A stretch of DNA of 64,000 nucleotides from Burkholderia gladioli (GCF_000959725.1 NZ_CP009323.1:2604001-2668000); one strand, 5' to 3'. Shown: positions 54,572 through 63,742, counted from the stretch's first letter. The notes: a model not told the origin generated them from the sequence alone. Numbers and translations are program-made.

Positions 54572-55480
54572 TCAATCGGCCTCTCGCTCGGCGAAGCGCG
54601 CCGCGAGAAAATCGAGCAGGGCGCGGACCGCCGGCATCAGCCCCCGGCGCGAGGCATACACGGCATGCACGACCTCGCGGCGCGGCGCCCAGTCGGCCAG
54701 CACCACTTGCAATGCGCCGCGCTCGATCGCCTCCCGGACCATCATGGTCGGCAACTGCACCACGCCGACCCCCGCGATCGCGGCCGCGCGCAGCGCGAAC
54801 ATGCCGCGCGTGACCAGGCGCGGCCGATGCGGGATCAGCGCCTTGGCGCCCGCCGGGCCGCGCAGGTTCCAGACATGGTCGTCCTGCGGCGCGCCGAGCG
54901 CGAGGCTCGGCAGCGCCGCCAGGTCGGCCGGCACGCGCGGCGCCTCGTGGCCGGCCAGCAGCGAGGGGCTCGCGACCAGGCACTGGCCGCGCTCGGCCAG
55001 CGGCCGCAGCACCAGCTCACTGTCCTCGAGCGGCGGCGGCCTGACGCGCAGCGCCACGTCGACGCCTTCGCCGACCACGTCCACCCGCCGGTTGGTTTCC
55101 TCCAGGTGGATCTCGACATGCGGGCATTGCGCCATGAAGGCCGCCAGCATCTGGCCGACCTCGGCGTCGAGCAGGGCGATCGGGCAGGTCACGCGCACGA
55201 TCCCGCGCGGCTCGGCATGCAGCAGCGCGACCGCCTCGTCGGCCGCGTCGGCCTCCACCAGCATCGCGCGGCAATGCGCGTAATAGGTGGCGCCGATCTC
55301 GGTCAGCGCGAAGCGGCGCGTCGAGCGCTGGATCAGCCGCATCCCGAGCCGCTCCTCGAGCTCGGCGATGCGCCGGCTCAGGCGCGATTTCGGCAGGTTC
55401 AGGGCGCGCCCGGCCGGCGCGAAACCGCCGTGGTCCACCACCTGCACGAAGAAATAAAGGTCGTTCAGATCTCGCATCAT
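54572..55480 (-). CDS. LysR family transcriptional regulator
   Basis: A 302-aa LTTR. The winged HTH near residues 3-62 contains LYFFVQVVDHGGFAPAGRAL, PKSRLSRRIAELEERLG and RLIQRSTRRFALTEIG. A C-terminal substrate-binding domain follows. It resembles the CrgA/YhaJ-type subgroup (Pro-Lys-Ser-Arg recognition helix) often divergent from the gene it controls. It is transcribed opposite to the pirin gene, with the likely operators in the 122-base gap; PirA-like regulation is inferred. Start at tandem ATGs 55480/55477. Confidence 0.9.
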   Translation of the reverse strand: MMRDLNDLYFFVQVVDHGGFAPAGRALNLPKSRLSRRIAELEERLGMRLIQRSTRRFALTEIGATYYAHCRAMLVEADAADEAVALLHAEPRGIVRVTCPIALLDAEVGQMLAAFMAQCPHVEIHLEETNRRVDVVGEGVDVALRVRPPPLEDSELVLRPLAERGQCLVASPSLLAGHEAPRVPADLAALPSLALGAPQDDHVWNLRGPAGAKALIPHRPRLVTRGMFALRAAAIAGVGVVQLPTMMVREAIERGALQVVLADWAPRREVVHAVYASRRGLMPAVRALLDFLAARFAEREAD

Positions 55481-55502
55481 CGTTCGCCAGATAGAACGCT
55501 GA

Positions 55503-55542
55503 GTGTGATTTTCACACACTACCGCCGTTATCGTTGCGCAAC
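55503..55542. promoter_or_regulatory. candidate LysR operators in the lysR/pirin gap
   Basis: Inverted repeat GTGTGA-TTT-TCACAC (55503-55517), with T-N11-A spacing (T55504 to A55516), typical of LTTR sites, and a second palindrome GTTGCGCAAC (55533-55542). Their centres are about 28 bases apart. Confidence 0.6.
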
Positions 55543-55602
55543 TATGCTACTTCCTATCGCCCCGGACGTTTCGGTTCGGGCAAGCAGATCAGGAGAATCG
55601 AG

Positions 55603-56469
55603 ATGAAGCAGATCGTCGGCACCTACAGCGCACCGCGTTCCCACTGGGTCGGGGACGGTTTTCCGGTCCGCTCGCTGTTCAGCTATCACAGCACCGGCTC
55701 GCACCTGAGCCCGTTCCTGCTGCTCGACTATGCCGGGCCGGCCCGTTTCGAGCCGACCACGCAGCGGCGCGGCGTGGGCCAGCATCCGCATCGCGGCTTC
55801 GAGACCGTGACGATCGTCTACGACGGCGAGGTCGACCATCGCGACTCGACCGGCGCGGGCGGCCATATCGGCCCCGGCGACGTGCAGTGGATGACGGCCG
55901 CGAGCGGGATCCTGCACGAGGAATTCCACTCGGATGCGTTCGCGCGGCGCGGCGGCGCGCTGGAGATGGTCCAGCTGTGGGTGAACCTGCCCGCCAAGGA
56001 CAAGCTCGCCGAGCCGGGCTACCAGACGCTGCGCGATGCCGAGATTCCCTCGGTGCCGCTGCCGGATGGCGCCGGCCGGGTGCGCGTGATCGCGGGCGAG
56101 TTCGACGGCCATCGCGGCCCGGCGCGCACCTTCACGCCGATCGACGTGTGGGACGTGCGCCTCGCGGCGGGCGGCCAGGCGCGCTTCGAGATTGCCGAAG
56201 GCCGCACGCTGGCCCTGGCGGTGCTGCACGGCACGGTGCTGGTGAACGGCAAGGAGGTGGCGCGCGAGGCGCAGGTCGTGCATCTGGCGCGCGAGGGCAG
56301 CGGCGTCGAGATCGAGGCGAACAACGACGCCACCCTGCTGGTGCTGAGCGGCGAGCCGATCGACGAGCCGGTGGTCGGTTATGGCCCGTTCGTGATGAAC
56401 AGCGAGGACGAGATCCGCCAGGCCGTGGACGACTTCAACAGCGGCCGTTTCGGCGGCATGCCCGCCTGA
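55603..56469 (+). CDS. pirin family protein
   Basis: A 288-aa double cupin protein of the pirin family. The metal-binding His/Glu set is in GVGQHPHRGFETVTIVYDG near residue 60 and ASGILHEEFHSD near residue 105; the second cupin ends with FVMNSEDEIRQAVDDFNSGRFG, the family hallmark. Bacterial pirins include quercetinases and redox-sensing proteins, but the role here is unknown. ATG 55603 follows AGGAG, and the LysR regulator is divergent. Confidence 0.93.
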   Translation: MKQIVGTYSAPRSHWVGDGFPVRSLFSYHSTGSHLSPFLLLDYAGPARFEPTTQRRGVGQHPHRGFETVTIVYDGEVDHRDSTGAGGHIGPGDVQWMTAASGILHEEFHSDAFARRGGALEMVQLWVNLPAKDKLAEPGYQTLRDAEIPSVPLPDGAGRVRVIAGEFDGHRGPARTFTPIDVWDVRLAAGGQARFEIAEGRTLALAVLHGTVLVNGKEVAREAQVVHLAREGSGVEIEANNDATLLVLSGEPIDEPVVGYGPFVMNSEDEIRQAVDDFNSGRFGGMPA

Positions 56470-56570
56470 GCCCGGTTCCGCCGCGCGGCCTGCCCAGGCA
56501 GCCGCGCGGCGGGCATAATGTCCGGATTGAGCGCGCCCGCCCGGGCGCGCGTTTGATTCGGGCCCGCCGC

Positions 56571-57089
56571 ATGTCTGTCACGCCTTCCATCGCTTCCGGT
56601 TCTGCCTCCACCCCCGCCGCGTCCTCGCCGGTTTCCCTCGCCGAACTCGACTGGCGCTGGCGCGCCTTCGAGGCGCTGTCCGCGCGCGATCTCTACGCGA
56701 TCCTGGAGGCGCGCTGCGCCGTGTTCGTAGTCGAGCAGCAATGCATCTACAAGGACATCGACGATGCCGACCAGGCTGCCTGGCATCTCGGCGCGCATCA
56801 CGCCGATGGCCGGCTCGCCGGTTACCTGCGCGTGCTGCTGCCCGATGCCGGCTCGCCCGATATCCGCATCGGCCGCGTGCTGACCACCGCGCCGTTTCGC
56901 GGCATCGGCCTGGGCAACGCGCTGCTGGCCCAGGCGCTCGAACGGATCCGCGCCCAGTGGCCGGGTACGCCGATCAGCCTGCATGCGCAGGCGCACCTGC
57001 AGAAGTACTACGGTGCCTTTGGCTTCTCGCCGAGCTCCGAGGTCCACGACGACGACGGCATCCCGCACATCTGGATGCGCTCGGCTTAA
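56571..57089 (+). CDS. ElaA-like GNAT acetyltransferase
   Basis: A 172-aa GNAT protein of the ElaA type. Features: LAELDWRWRAFEALSARDLY, ARCAVFVVEQQCIYKDIDDAD, acetyl-CoA loop RVLTTAPFRGIGLGNALLA and SLHAQAHLQKYYGAFGFSP (the C-terminal half of the GNAT fold). The first 25 residues are Ser/Ala/Thr-rich linker. ATG 56571 is chosen; a shorter start at VSLAELDWRW is possible. It ends convergent with the CtaG-like gene, overlapping it by 4 bases. Substrate unknown. Confidence 0.88.
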   Translation: MSVTPSIASGSASTPAASSPVSLAELDWRWRAFEALSARDLYAILEARCAVFVVEQQCIYKDIDDADQAAWHLGAHHADGRLAGYLRVLLPDAGSPDIRIGRVLTTAPFRGIGLGNALLAQALERIRAQWPGTPISLHAQAHLQKYYGAFGFSPSSEVHDDDGIPHIWMRSA

Positions 57090-57988
57090 TTCCCCGCACC
57101 TTCCCCCCGCGCGGCCTGGCGCGCCGCGACATCGGCCGGCGAGGCCGCGCGCCGCGGCCCGGGCCGTGCCCGCTCGCGCAGCCGGCCGCGCGCCGACAGC
57201 CGCATCCAGTGACGCAACGCGACCAGCGCGCCGATTACGCTCATCATCGAACCGGGAATCCACAGCAGCAGCCCACCGATCTGCTGGTCGCGCATCGGGC
57301 TCAGCCAGGTGAAGGCACGCCCGCAGATCGAGTAGATCGGATAGAGCTCGTGCGAGGTGAAGAAGATCAGCGCGCCGAGCAGGATCTGCGGCGGGATCGC
57401 GGCGATCGCGACCAGGATCCGGCGCCCCGGCGCGAGACGCGCCGGCGGCGCGGGGCGCGGGTCGAGCACCAGCCACCAGAACAGCAGCCCGTCGATCACC
57501 ATGCTCCAGTTCATGACGCGATAGAGCCGCCAGTCGAGCATCGCGACGAAGTGGATCGGCGAGAGCAGCCAGAAATAGATCAGCCCGACGAACAGCAGCA
57601 CCGCCACCACCGGGTGGAACAGCACGCGCAGCGCCAGGCGCGTCGGCGCGGCCGCGAGCAGGGGGCGCAGCCAGCGCCACCGCCAGGCGAACGGGATGCC
57701 GGCGCGCAGCGCGGCGCCGGGATAGGACAGCGCGATGAAGAAGGGCCCCAGGTGATGCAGCACCAGGTGCTGGGCGCGATGCATGAAGAACTCGTGCTCG
57801 AAGTAGTAGTCGAGCCGCGTATGCAGCGCCACGTAGAGCGCGCCGAGCCCGAACCAGAACGACAGGCGCCGCAGCGGCGTGACGCGCGCCTTGCGGGCAC
57901 CGCGCAGGAACAGCACGGCGGCGGCCAGGATCGCGATCACCACGGTTGGCGAGGGTTCCCAGGGATCGAGCCAGTAGAGCGGGTTCAT
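57086..57988 (-). CDS. CtaG/caa3-type cytochrome c oxidase assembly protein
   Basis: A 300-aa membrane protein of the CtaG_Caa3 family (not the CtaG/Cox11 copper protein). About seven helices; conserved His-rich segments HRAQHLVLHHLGPFFIALS near residue 70, LYFEHEFFMH-type sequence just before it (YYFEHEFFMHRAQH) and GALIFFTSHELYPIYSICGR near residue 215. The C-terminal 45 residues are Arg/Ala-rich. Located next to a SCO gene; both act in copper delivery to cytochrome oxidase, so they form an assembly pair. Start ATG 57988. Confidence 0.85.
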   Translation of the reverse strand: MNPLYWLDPWEPSPTVVIAILAAAVLFLRGARKARVTPLRRLSFWFGLGALYVALHTRLDYYFEHEFFMHRAQHLVLHHLGPFFIALSYPGAALRAGIPFAWRWRWLRPLLAAAPTRLALRVLFHPVVAVLLFVGLIYFWLLSPIHFVAMLDWRLYRVMNWSMVIDGLLFWWLVLDPRPAPPARLAPGRRILVAIAAIPPQILLGALIFFTSHELYPIYSICGRAFTWLSPMRDQQIGGLLLWIPGSMMSVIGALVALRHWMRLSARGRLRERARPGPRRAASPADVAARQAARGEGAGN

Positions 57989-58028
57989 GGTCGGATATCG
58001 GCGAATGAAGGGATGCGCGGCGGCGGGC

Positions 58029-58715
58029 TCAGGCGGGCCCGGCCTCGATCAGCCGGCGCAGGTCGATCGCGATCGCCTCGGGCTGGTCCTGCTCGGTGGC
58101 GAGCAGCCGGGCATGGCCGCCGGTGTCGAACACATAGACGGCCGAACTGTGGGTGACCTCGTAGCCGCCGCTCGCATCGCGCTGCTCCATCTGGTAGGCG
58201 ACGCGATAGCGCTTGGCCAGCGATTCGATCTCGCCCTGGCTGCCAGTCAGGCCAACCGCGTGCTCGGCATCGAAGGCGCCGACATAGGCGCGCATCAGCG
58301 CCGGCGTATCGCGGGCCGGGTCGACCGAGACGAACAGGATGCGCACCCGGCTTGCCGCGGGGCCGAGCCGGGCCAGCACCTGCATCAGCCGTGCCATGGT
58401 CTCGGGGCAGACGTCGGGGCAATGCGTGTACCCGAAATAGACCAGCGCGAGGCGCCCGCGGAACGCCGCGGCATCGATCGGCCGGCCGTCCTCGCCGGTC
58501 AGCGAGAAGGCCAGGTCGGGCAGGTGGCCGCTCACGTCGGTCAGCGTGTAGGGGCCGCCACGCGGCGCGCAGCCGGCCAGCGCGAGGACGGCCGCGCTGG
58601 CGGCCAGCAGGTTCGCCAGGCGGCCGAGCGGTCTTGGCGGCGCGGTGAGGCGCGGCCGGGGCCAGGCGCGGCGCGCGGCGGCGGCGAGGAAGGGGAACGG
58701 GAACGGGAAGGGCAT
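58029..58715 (-). CDS. SCO1/SenC family copper-binding lipoprotein
   Basis: Thioredoxin-fold protein of 228 aa for loading copper onto the Cu-A centre of cytochrome oxidase. Signal sequence with lipobox LALAGC near residue 55, then the copper motif YTHCPDVCPETMARL near residue 105 (Cys-x3-Cys) and the distal His in YEVTHSSAVYVFD. The N-terminus MPFPFPFPF is Pro/Phe-rich and unusual; ATG 58715 is the chosen start but an internal start nearer the signal peptide is also possible. Upstream of the CtaG-like gene by 40 bases. Confidence 0.9.
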   Translation of the reverse strand: MPFPFPFPFLAAAARRAWPRPRLTAPPRPLGRLANLLAASAAVLALAGCAPRGGPYTLTDVSGHLPDLAFSLTGEDGRPIDAAAFRGRLALVYFGYTHCPDVCPETMARLMQVLARLGPAASRVRILFVSVDPARDTPALMRAYVGAFDAEHAVGLTGSQGEIESLAKRYRVAYQMEQRDASGGYEVTHSSAVYVFDTGGHARLLATEQDQPEAIAIDLRRLIEAGPA

Positions 58716-59038
58716 CGATCGGCTCGTCGGCAGGGCGTTCGATCCGGTGTCGCGGCGGCGGATCCGGCAATCCCGCGGCCGCACCTGAACGCGCCGACTG
58801 TAGCGCAATTCCTCATACGAGGGATGTGCACCGCCGCATGCCGGCGATAGCCGCGCGCGCGGCGGGCTTGCAATCGGCCGACAAAATCATCCCGGACGCA
58901 CCGTCCGCATCCATGCGAACCCTTATCCATGCACGCGCAGCCGGCCGGCGCCTTTTGCGCTCGGCCGCGCGGGCGCGGTAAGATGCGCACATTCTTTCGG
59001 CAAGATTGCCGCCAGCCGCCACCCTCATCAGAGAACCG
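58716..59038. other. intergenic region between SCO and otsB
   Basis: Divergent spacer of 323 bases with no gene. For otsB, TTGCGC (58955-58960) and TAAGAT (58979-58984), 18 bases apart, are a plausible promoter ending about 55 bases before the ATG. No clear promoter for the SCO gene was seen. Confidence 0.45.
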
Positions 59039-59791
59039 ATGCAACCTGTCCCGGCTTCCCTCTCCCTGACCGACACCGCCTTTTTCTTCGACTTCGACGG
59101 CACGCTGGTCGATCTCGCGCCCACCCCCGACGGCATCCACGTACCCGATTCGCTGCCCGCCATGCTCAGCGAGCTGCGCACCCTCGCGCGCGGCGCGGTG
59201 GCGATCGTCTCGGGGCGCGGCATCGACAGCATCGACAGCTTCCTCGGCCTGGCCGACCTGCCGGTGGCGGGCCTGCACGGCGCGGAGCGGCGCGACGCCA
59301 ACGGCGACACGATGCGCGTCGGCTTCAACGACGAACGCCTGCTGCGCATCGAGCGCGAGCTGGCCGCGGTGGTCGAGCGCAATCCCGGCACCCTGCTCGA
59401 GATCAAGGGCGCGGCTGTCGCGCTGCATTTCCGCAATGCGCCCGAACGCGAGGGCGTGGCGCGCGAGGCGGCCGAGCGGCTGGTGGCCGAGTATCCCGAT
59501 GCCTATGTGCTGCAGCCCGGCAAGATGGTGTTCGAGATCAAGCCCAAGGGCGTCGACAAGGGCCGCGCGATCACCGCCTTCCTCGGCGAGCCGCCCTTCG
59601 CGGGGCGCCGCCCGGTGTTCGCCGGCGACGACCTGACCGACGAGAAGGGCTTCGCGGTGGTCGACGCGGCGGGCGGGCTGTCGATCAAGATCGGCGCCGG
59701 CGATACTTCGGCGAAGACGCGCCTCGATTCGGTCGAGGCGATGCGCGCGCAGATCGCGCAATGGATCGCGGCGGGGCGCGCGCAGGCATGA
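59039..59791 (+). CDS. otsB: trehalose-6-phosphate phosphatase
   Basis: Second enzyme of trehalose synthesis from UDP-glucose and glucose 6-phosphate. A 250-aa HAD phosphatase with a T6PP-type cap: FFFDFDGTLVDLAPTPDG near residue 14, IVSGRGIDSIDSFLG near residue 60, and the second half motifs EIKPKGVDKGRAITAFL and FAGDDLTDEKGFAVVDA. ATG 59039 is chosen; an earlier in-frame start adds 11 residues. The TGA overlaps the otsA start (ATGA). Order is otsB-otsA, as in E. coli. Confidence 0.95.
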   Translation: MQPVPASLSLTDTAFFFDFDGTLVDLAPTPDGIHVPDSLPAMLSELRTLARGAVAIVSGRGIDSIDSFLGLADLPVAGLHGAERRDANGDTMRVGFNDERLLRIERELAAVVERNPGTLLEIKGAAVALHFRNAPEREGVAREAAERLVAEYPDAYVLQPGKMVFEIKPKGVDKGRAITAFLGEPPFAGRRPVFAGDDLTDEKGFAVVDAAGGLSIKIGAGDTSAKTRLDSVEAMRAQIAQWIAAGRAQA

Positions 59792-61185
59792 GCCGACTGA
59801 TCATCGTATCGAATCGGGTCGCGCCGATTTCCGAGGGCGAACCGGCGGCGGGCGGTCTCGCGATCGGCGTCTACGACGCGCTGAAGGAAACCGGCGGCAT
59901 GTGGTTCGGCTGGAGCGGGGAAGTGGTGGCCTCGGGCGCGCCGCAGATCCGCGTCGAGGAGCGCGGGCCCGTCACCTTCGCCACCATCGGCCTGGCGCGC
60001 CGCGACTACGACCAGTATTACCGCGGCTTCTCGAACGCCACGCTGTGGCCGGCCTTCCACTACCGCACCGACCTGATCCAGTACGACCGCCACGAATTCG
60101 AGGGTTACGCGCGCGTCAACGTCTGGCTCGCGCAGCAACTGGTGCCGCTGCTGCGCGACGACGACGTGATCTGGGTCCACGACTACCACCTGATCCCGTT
60201 CGCGCAGGCCCTGCGCGCGGCCGGCGTGAAGAACCGCATCGGCTTCTTCCTGCACATCCCGTTTCCCGCCGCGCAGGTGCTGGTCAACGTGCCGCCGCAC
60301 CGCGAGCTGGTCGAGGCGCTGTGTTCCTACGACCTGCTCGGCTTCCAGACCGATCCCGACCTGCGCGCCTTCTGCGACTACATCGACGCCGAGGCGGGCG
60401 GCACGGCGCGGCGCGAGGGCGGCGGCCCGGCCACCATCGAGGCCTTCGGCCGCCGGCTGCGCGCGCATGCCTATCCGATCGGCATCTATCCCGACGAGAT
60501 CGCCTCGCTCGCGCAGGCCGGCGCCAACGGCCGCGCGGTGCGCACGCTGGCCACCTCGCTGCATGGCCGCCAACTGGTGATGAGCGTCGACCGGCTCGAC
60601 TATTCGAAGGGGCTGGTCGAGCGCTTCCGGGCCTTCGAGAAGCTGCTCGAACACGAGGCTGCCTACCGCAACCGCGTGTCGTTCCTGCAGATCGCGCCGT
60701 CCACGCGCGCCGACCTGCGCGCCTACCAGGACATCCGCCTGCAGCTCGAGGGCGAGTCGGGGCGCATCAACGGCCGCTATGCCGAACTCGACTGGGCGCC
60801 GATCCTCTACATCCATCGGCAATACGAGCGTCCGCTGCTGGCCGCGCTGTACCGGCTCGCGCGCGTCGGGTTCGTCACGCCGCTGCGCGACGGCATGAAC
60901 CTGGTCGCCAAGGAATACGTGTCGGCGCAGGATCCCGAGGATCCGGGCGTGCTGGTGCTGTCGCGCTTCGCTGGCGCCGCGCGCGAGCTGACCGGCGCGC
61001 TGATCGTCAATCCGATGGACATCGACGGGATGGCCGAGGCGCTGGCCCGCGCGTTGTCGATGCCGGTGGCCGAGCGGCGCGCGCGCTACGAGGACATGAT
61101 CGCGCAACTGCGCGAGAACAATGTCTCGGTGTGGCGCGACAACTTCCTGCGCGACCTGCAGCAGGCGGGCGGCGGCACGCACTGA
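59788..61185 (+). CDS. otsA: trehalose-6-phosphate synthase
   Basis: Glycosyltransferase family 20 enzyme of 465 aa making trehalose 6-phosphate from UDP-glucose and glucose 6-phosphate. Motifs: SRLIIVSNRVAPIS at the N-terminus, IWVHDYHLIPFAQALRA near residue 128, FLHIPFPAAQV, MSVDRLDYSKGLVERFRAFE near residue 265, VTPLRDGMNLVAKEY near residue 365 and FAGAARELTGALIVNPMD. Coupled to otsB. Trehalose serves as an osmo- and desiccation protectant. A terminator follows. Confidence 0.96.
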   Translation: MSRLIIVSNRVAPISEGEPAAGGLAIGVYDALKETGGMWFGWSGEVVASGAPQIRVEERGPVTFATIGLARRDYDQYYRGFSNATLWPAFHYRTDLIQYDRHEFEGYARVNVWLAQQLVPLLRDDDVIWVHDYHLIPFAQALRAAGVKNRIGFFLHIPFPAAQVLVNVPPHRELVEALCSYDLLGFQTDPDLRAFCDYIDAEAGGTARREGGGPATIEAFGRRLRAHAYPIGIYPDEIASLAQAGANGRAVRTLATSLHGRQLVMSVDRLDYSKGLVERFRAFEKLLEHEAAYRNRVSFLQIAPSTRADLRAYQDIRLQLEGESGRINGRYAELDWAPILYIHRQYERPLLAALYRLARVGFVTPLRDGMNLVAKEYVSAQDPEDPGVLVLSRFAGAARELTGALIVNPMDIDGMAEALARALSMPVAERRARYEDMIAQLRENNVSVWRDNFLRDLQQAGGGTH

Positions 61186-61224
61186 AACATCGGCCCGCGT
61201 TGCCGCGAGCCTCGGGCAGACATG

Positions 61225-61253
61225 AAAAACCGCCGGTCCAGCCGGCGGTTTTT
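61225..61253. terminator. bidirectional terminator between otsA and the ABC transporter
   Basis: Stem AAAAACCGCCGG (61225-61236) / CCGGCGGTTTTT (61242-61253) with 5-base loop TCCAG. It ends both the otsA transcript and the convergent ABC transporter transcript. Confidence 0.9.
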
Positions 61254-61278
61254 CTTTGGGGGCGAGGGGCAGGGGCGC

Positions 61279-63117
61279 TCAGGCCACGCGCTCGTCGCTG
61301 CGCGATTCGTCGTCGCCGTCGTCGTCGATCAGGTCGCGGCCGTGCTGCTTGGCGAGCAGGTCGCGATAGAGACCCGGGCGGTTGCGCAGTTCCTCGGGCG
61401 AGCCGTCGTCGATCACCTTGCCGGTGCTCATCGCGATGATCCGGTCGAAGTTGCGCAGCGTCGAGAGCCGGTGCGCGATGGCGATCACGGTGCGGCCCAC
61501 CATCAACCGGTCGAGCGCGGCCTGGATCGCTTCCTCGGAGGCGCTGTCGAGCGCCGAGGTGGCTTCGTCGAGCAGCAGGATCGGCGCGTCCTTGAGGATC
61601 GCGCGCGCGATCGCGATGCGCTGGCGCTGGCCACCCGAGAGCTTCACGCCGCGGTCGCCGACCACGGTGTCGTAACCATCCGGCATGGCCTCGATGAACT
61701 CGCTGCAGCGCGCGTCGCGCGCCGCGGCCAGCACCTGCTCGCGGCTCGCCTCGGGGCGGCCGTAGGCGATGTTCTCGTAGATCGAGCGGTGCAGCAGCGA
61801 GATGTCCTGCGGCACCAGGGCGATCTGCTGGCGCAAGCTGTCCTGGGTGATCGCGGCGATGTCCTGGCCGTCGATCTTGATCGCGCCGTCCTGCACGTCG
61901 TAGAAGCGCTGCAGCAGCGCCAGCACTGTCGACTTGCCGGCGCCCGACTTGCCGATCAGGCCGACCCGCTGGCCGGCCTCGATGCGCAGGTCGAAGTGAT
62001 CGAGGATCGGGCGGCGATGCGGGTAGGCGAAGGTGACGCGGTCGAATTCGACGCGCCCGCCGCGCGACTTCAGCTCGACGGCATCCGAGCGGTCCGGCAT
62101 GCCGTGCGGCTCGAGGATGGTCTGCACCGCCTCGGCCAGACGTGCGATGTGCTGGGTCACGTCCACCAGTGCCACCGCCAGGTCGCGCGTGCCGTGCAGG
62201 ATGGTGAAACCGAGCGAGCTGACCAGCACGATGTCGCCGGAGGTGGCCTTGCCCTGGTCCCAGAGCAGCAGCGCCCAGCCCAGCAGGCCGGCCGACAGCA
62301 TGGCGGTGATCACCGCGTGCAGCAGGCGAAGCTTCTCCAGGTAGAGCAGGCTCTGCTGACGCGCGTCCATCTCGGCCTTGACGGTCTGGCCGAAGCGCTT
62401 CTGCTCGCGCAGCGTCATGCCGAAGGCGCGCACCAGGGCCATGTTGCCGATCACGTCGACCAGCTCGCCGTCCACCGCCGCGGCCTTGGTGGCGAACGTG
62501 TGATGGCGTGCCGAGCCGCGCCCGGCCAGCTTGAACAGCACCACGGCCAGGATCGCCGAGGCGGTGAACAGGCCCAGCGCCATCAGCGGGTTGACCACGA
62601 TGATCATCACGATCGCGCCCATCACCGCGATGCACGGCGGCAGCACGTTCCAGGCCATGGTGTTCTCGGACGTGTAGACCGCGTTCGAGGTGGCGGTGAT
62701 GCGGCTGGCGAGCGTGCCCGGCTGTTTCTCCGCGTAGTAGGTGGGCGAGTGGCCGCTCAGGTACTGGAACAGGTCGCGGCGCAGGTCGCCGGTGACCGCC
62801 ACGAAGGTATGCGCGGCGAACCAGCCGCCGACGCGCCAGAGCAGGTTGTCGGCCGCGATCAGGCCGACCAGCAGCGCGAACGCGCCCCACAGCGGGCCCG
62901 GATGATGGCGGCCGCCGGCCAGCACGTCGATCAGGTGCTTGATCGCGTATTGCGAGCCGAGCGCGCAGCCGACCGCGGCCAGCACGCTGGCCAGCACGAT
63001 CAGGTGGGCGACGGGATGCTTGCGGATATAGCGGAACAGAAACGCAAGGGGACGGCTCGCATAGCTCGAGAGCTTCGCGTTGTGGGCGTTGCGCTGGGCA
63101 GGTGTGAGAGCTTCCAA
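61279..63117 (-). CDS. exporter-type ABC transporter, permease/ATP-binding
   Basis: A half-transporter of about 612 aa with six membrane helices (about residues 28-340) and one ATPase: Walker A IGKSGAGKSTVLALLQRF, signature [14 protein letters not shown], Walker [19 protein letters not shown]-loop IAIAHRLSTLRNFD. It is related to but distinct from MsbA (47225). The C-terminus is Asp-rich (DDDGDDESRSDERVA). No ATG lies in the expected place: conserved protein begins about LEALTPAQRN, read from TTG 63117; an ATG at 63294 would add 59 unlikely residues. Substrate unknown. Confidence 0.85.
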   Translation of the reverse strand: MEALTPAQRNAHNAKLSSYASRPLAFLFRYIRKHPVAHLIVLASVLAAVGCALGSQYAIKHLIDVLAGGRHHPGPLWGAFALLVGLIAADNLLWRVGGWFAAHTFVAVTGDLRRDLFQYLSGHSPTYYAEKQPGTLASRITATSNAVYTSENTMAWNVLPPCIAVMGAIVMIIVVNPLMALGLFTASAILAVVLFKLAGRGSARHHTFATKAAAVDGELVDVIGNMALVRAFGMTLREQKRFGQTVKAEMDARQQSLLYLEKLRLLHAVITAMLSAGLLGWALLLWDQGKATSGDIVLVSSLGFTILHGTRDLAVALVDVTQHIARLAEAVQTILEPHGMPDRSDAVELKSRGGRVEFDRVTFAYPHRRPILDHFDLRIEAGQRVGLIGKSGAGKSTVLALLQRFYDVQDGAIKIDGQDIAAITQDSLRQQIALVPQDISLLHRSIYENIAYGRPEASREQVLAAARDARCSEFIEAMPDGYDTVVGDRGVKLSGGQRQRIAIARAILKDAPILLLDEATSALDSASEEAIQAALDRLMVGRTVIAIAHRLSTLRNFDRIIAMSTGKVIDDGSPEELRNRPGLYRDLLAKQHGRDLIDDDGDDESRSDERVA

Positions 63118-63742
63118 AATGTGTGCGTGTGGTCGAACGGAGGTTGAGCGGGGCGTGGGTGCGTCGCGCGCCGCGATGGTCCGCGATGCGGACGAAAGCC
63201 GGCATTGTAAACAAGCCCGACGTTTGTGCCGCACCGGATCGCATCCGATCTGCAGTCCGCGCTGCATTTTGGGATAAAATCCGGCGGCTCGCACTCTTTC
63301 CGCGCGGCTTGCGCGGACGTCGGTCAGTCGGCAAAACGAAAGGCGACGCCGACCCTAATGGTGCCGCAGCGCCGCCCGTGATGGTCCTACTCTAATTCCG
63401 CCTTGAAAATCCAAGGGTTGCAAAATGTTGCGCCTTTGTAACAAGGTAAATTCTTTGAAATGTTCCGCGCCGGACCCAGCTTTCGGTCCGATAATGCGCC
63501 TCGGGCTAACCCTGAGTCATTTTTACAGGGCGGGCCGGCAGCGGTTCCGGAGTACGCAGGAATTTTTACGGGATGCTGTCAACGCGGGACGTCGAGATCC
63601 GTTGAATGCAAGTGCGCCGTCAGCCGATGGTGCCTCGATGCCGCGAGCCGGTGGTGGGTCTTCCCACTTTTTGAACCATGTCCGGCTCGCCGGACGGCAG
63701 GGCTTACGGCCCACTTAGTCTGATTTTTTAGGAGTTTCCCAG
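63118..63742 (+). promoter_or_regulatory. hairpin-rich leader upstream of the glycosyltransferase gene
   Basis: A 625-base divergent region without a supportable gene. TAAAAT at 63275-63280 and GATAAT at 63490-63495 are possible -10 elements. Three hairpins lie before the start codon: CGGACC / GGTCCG (63471-63490), a short terminator-like GTGGG-TCTT-CCCAC plus TTTTT (63654-63672), and GTCCGG-CTCG-CCGGAC (63680-63695). The ribosome binding site AGGAG is at 63730-63734. Confidence 0.55.
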
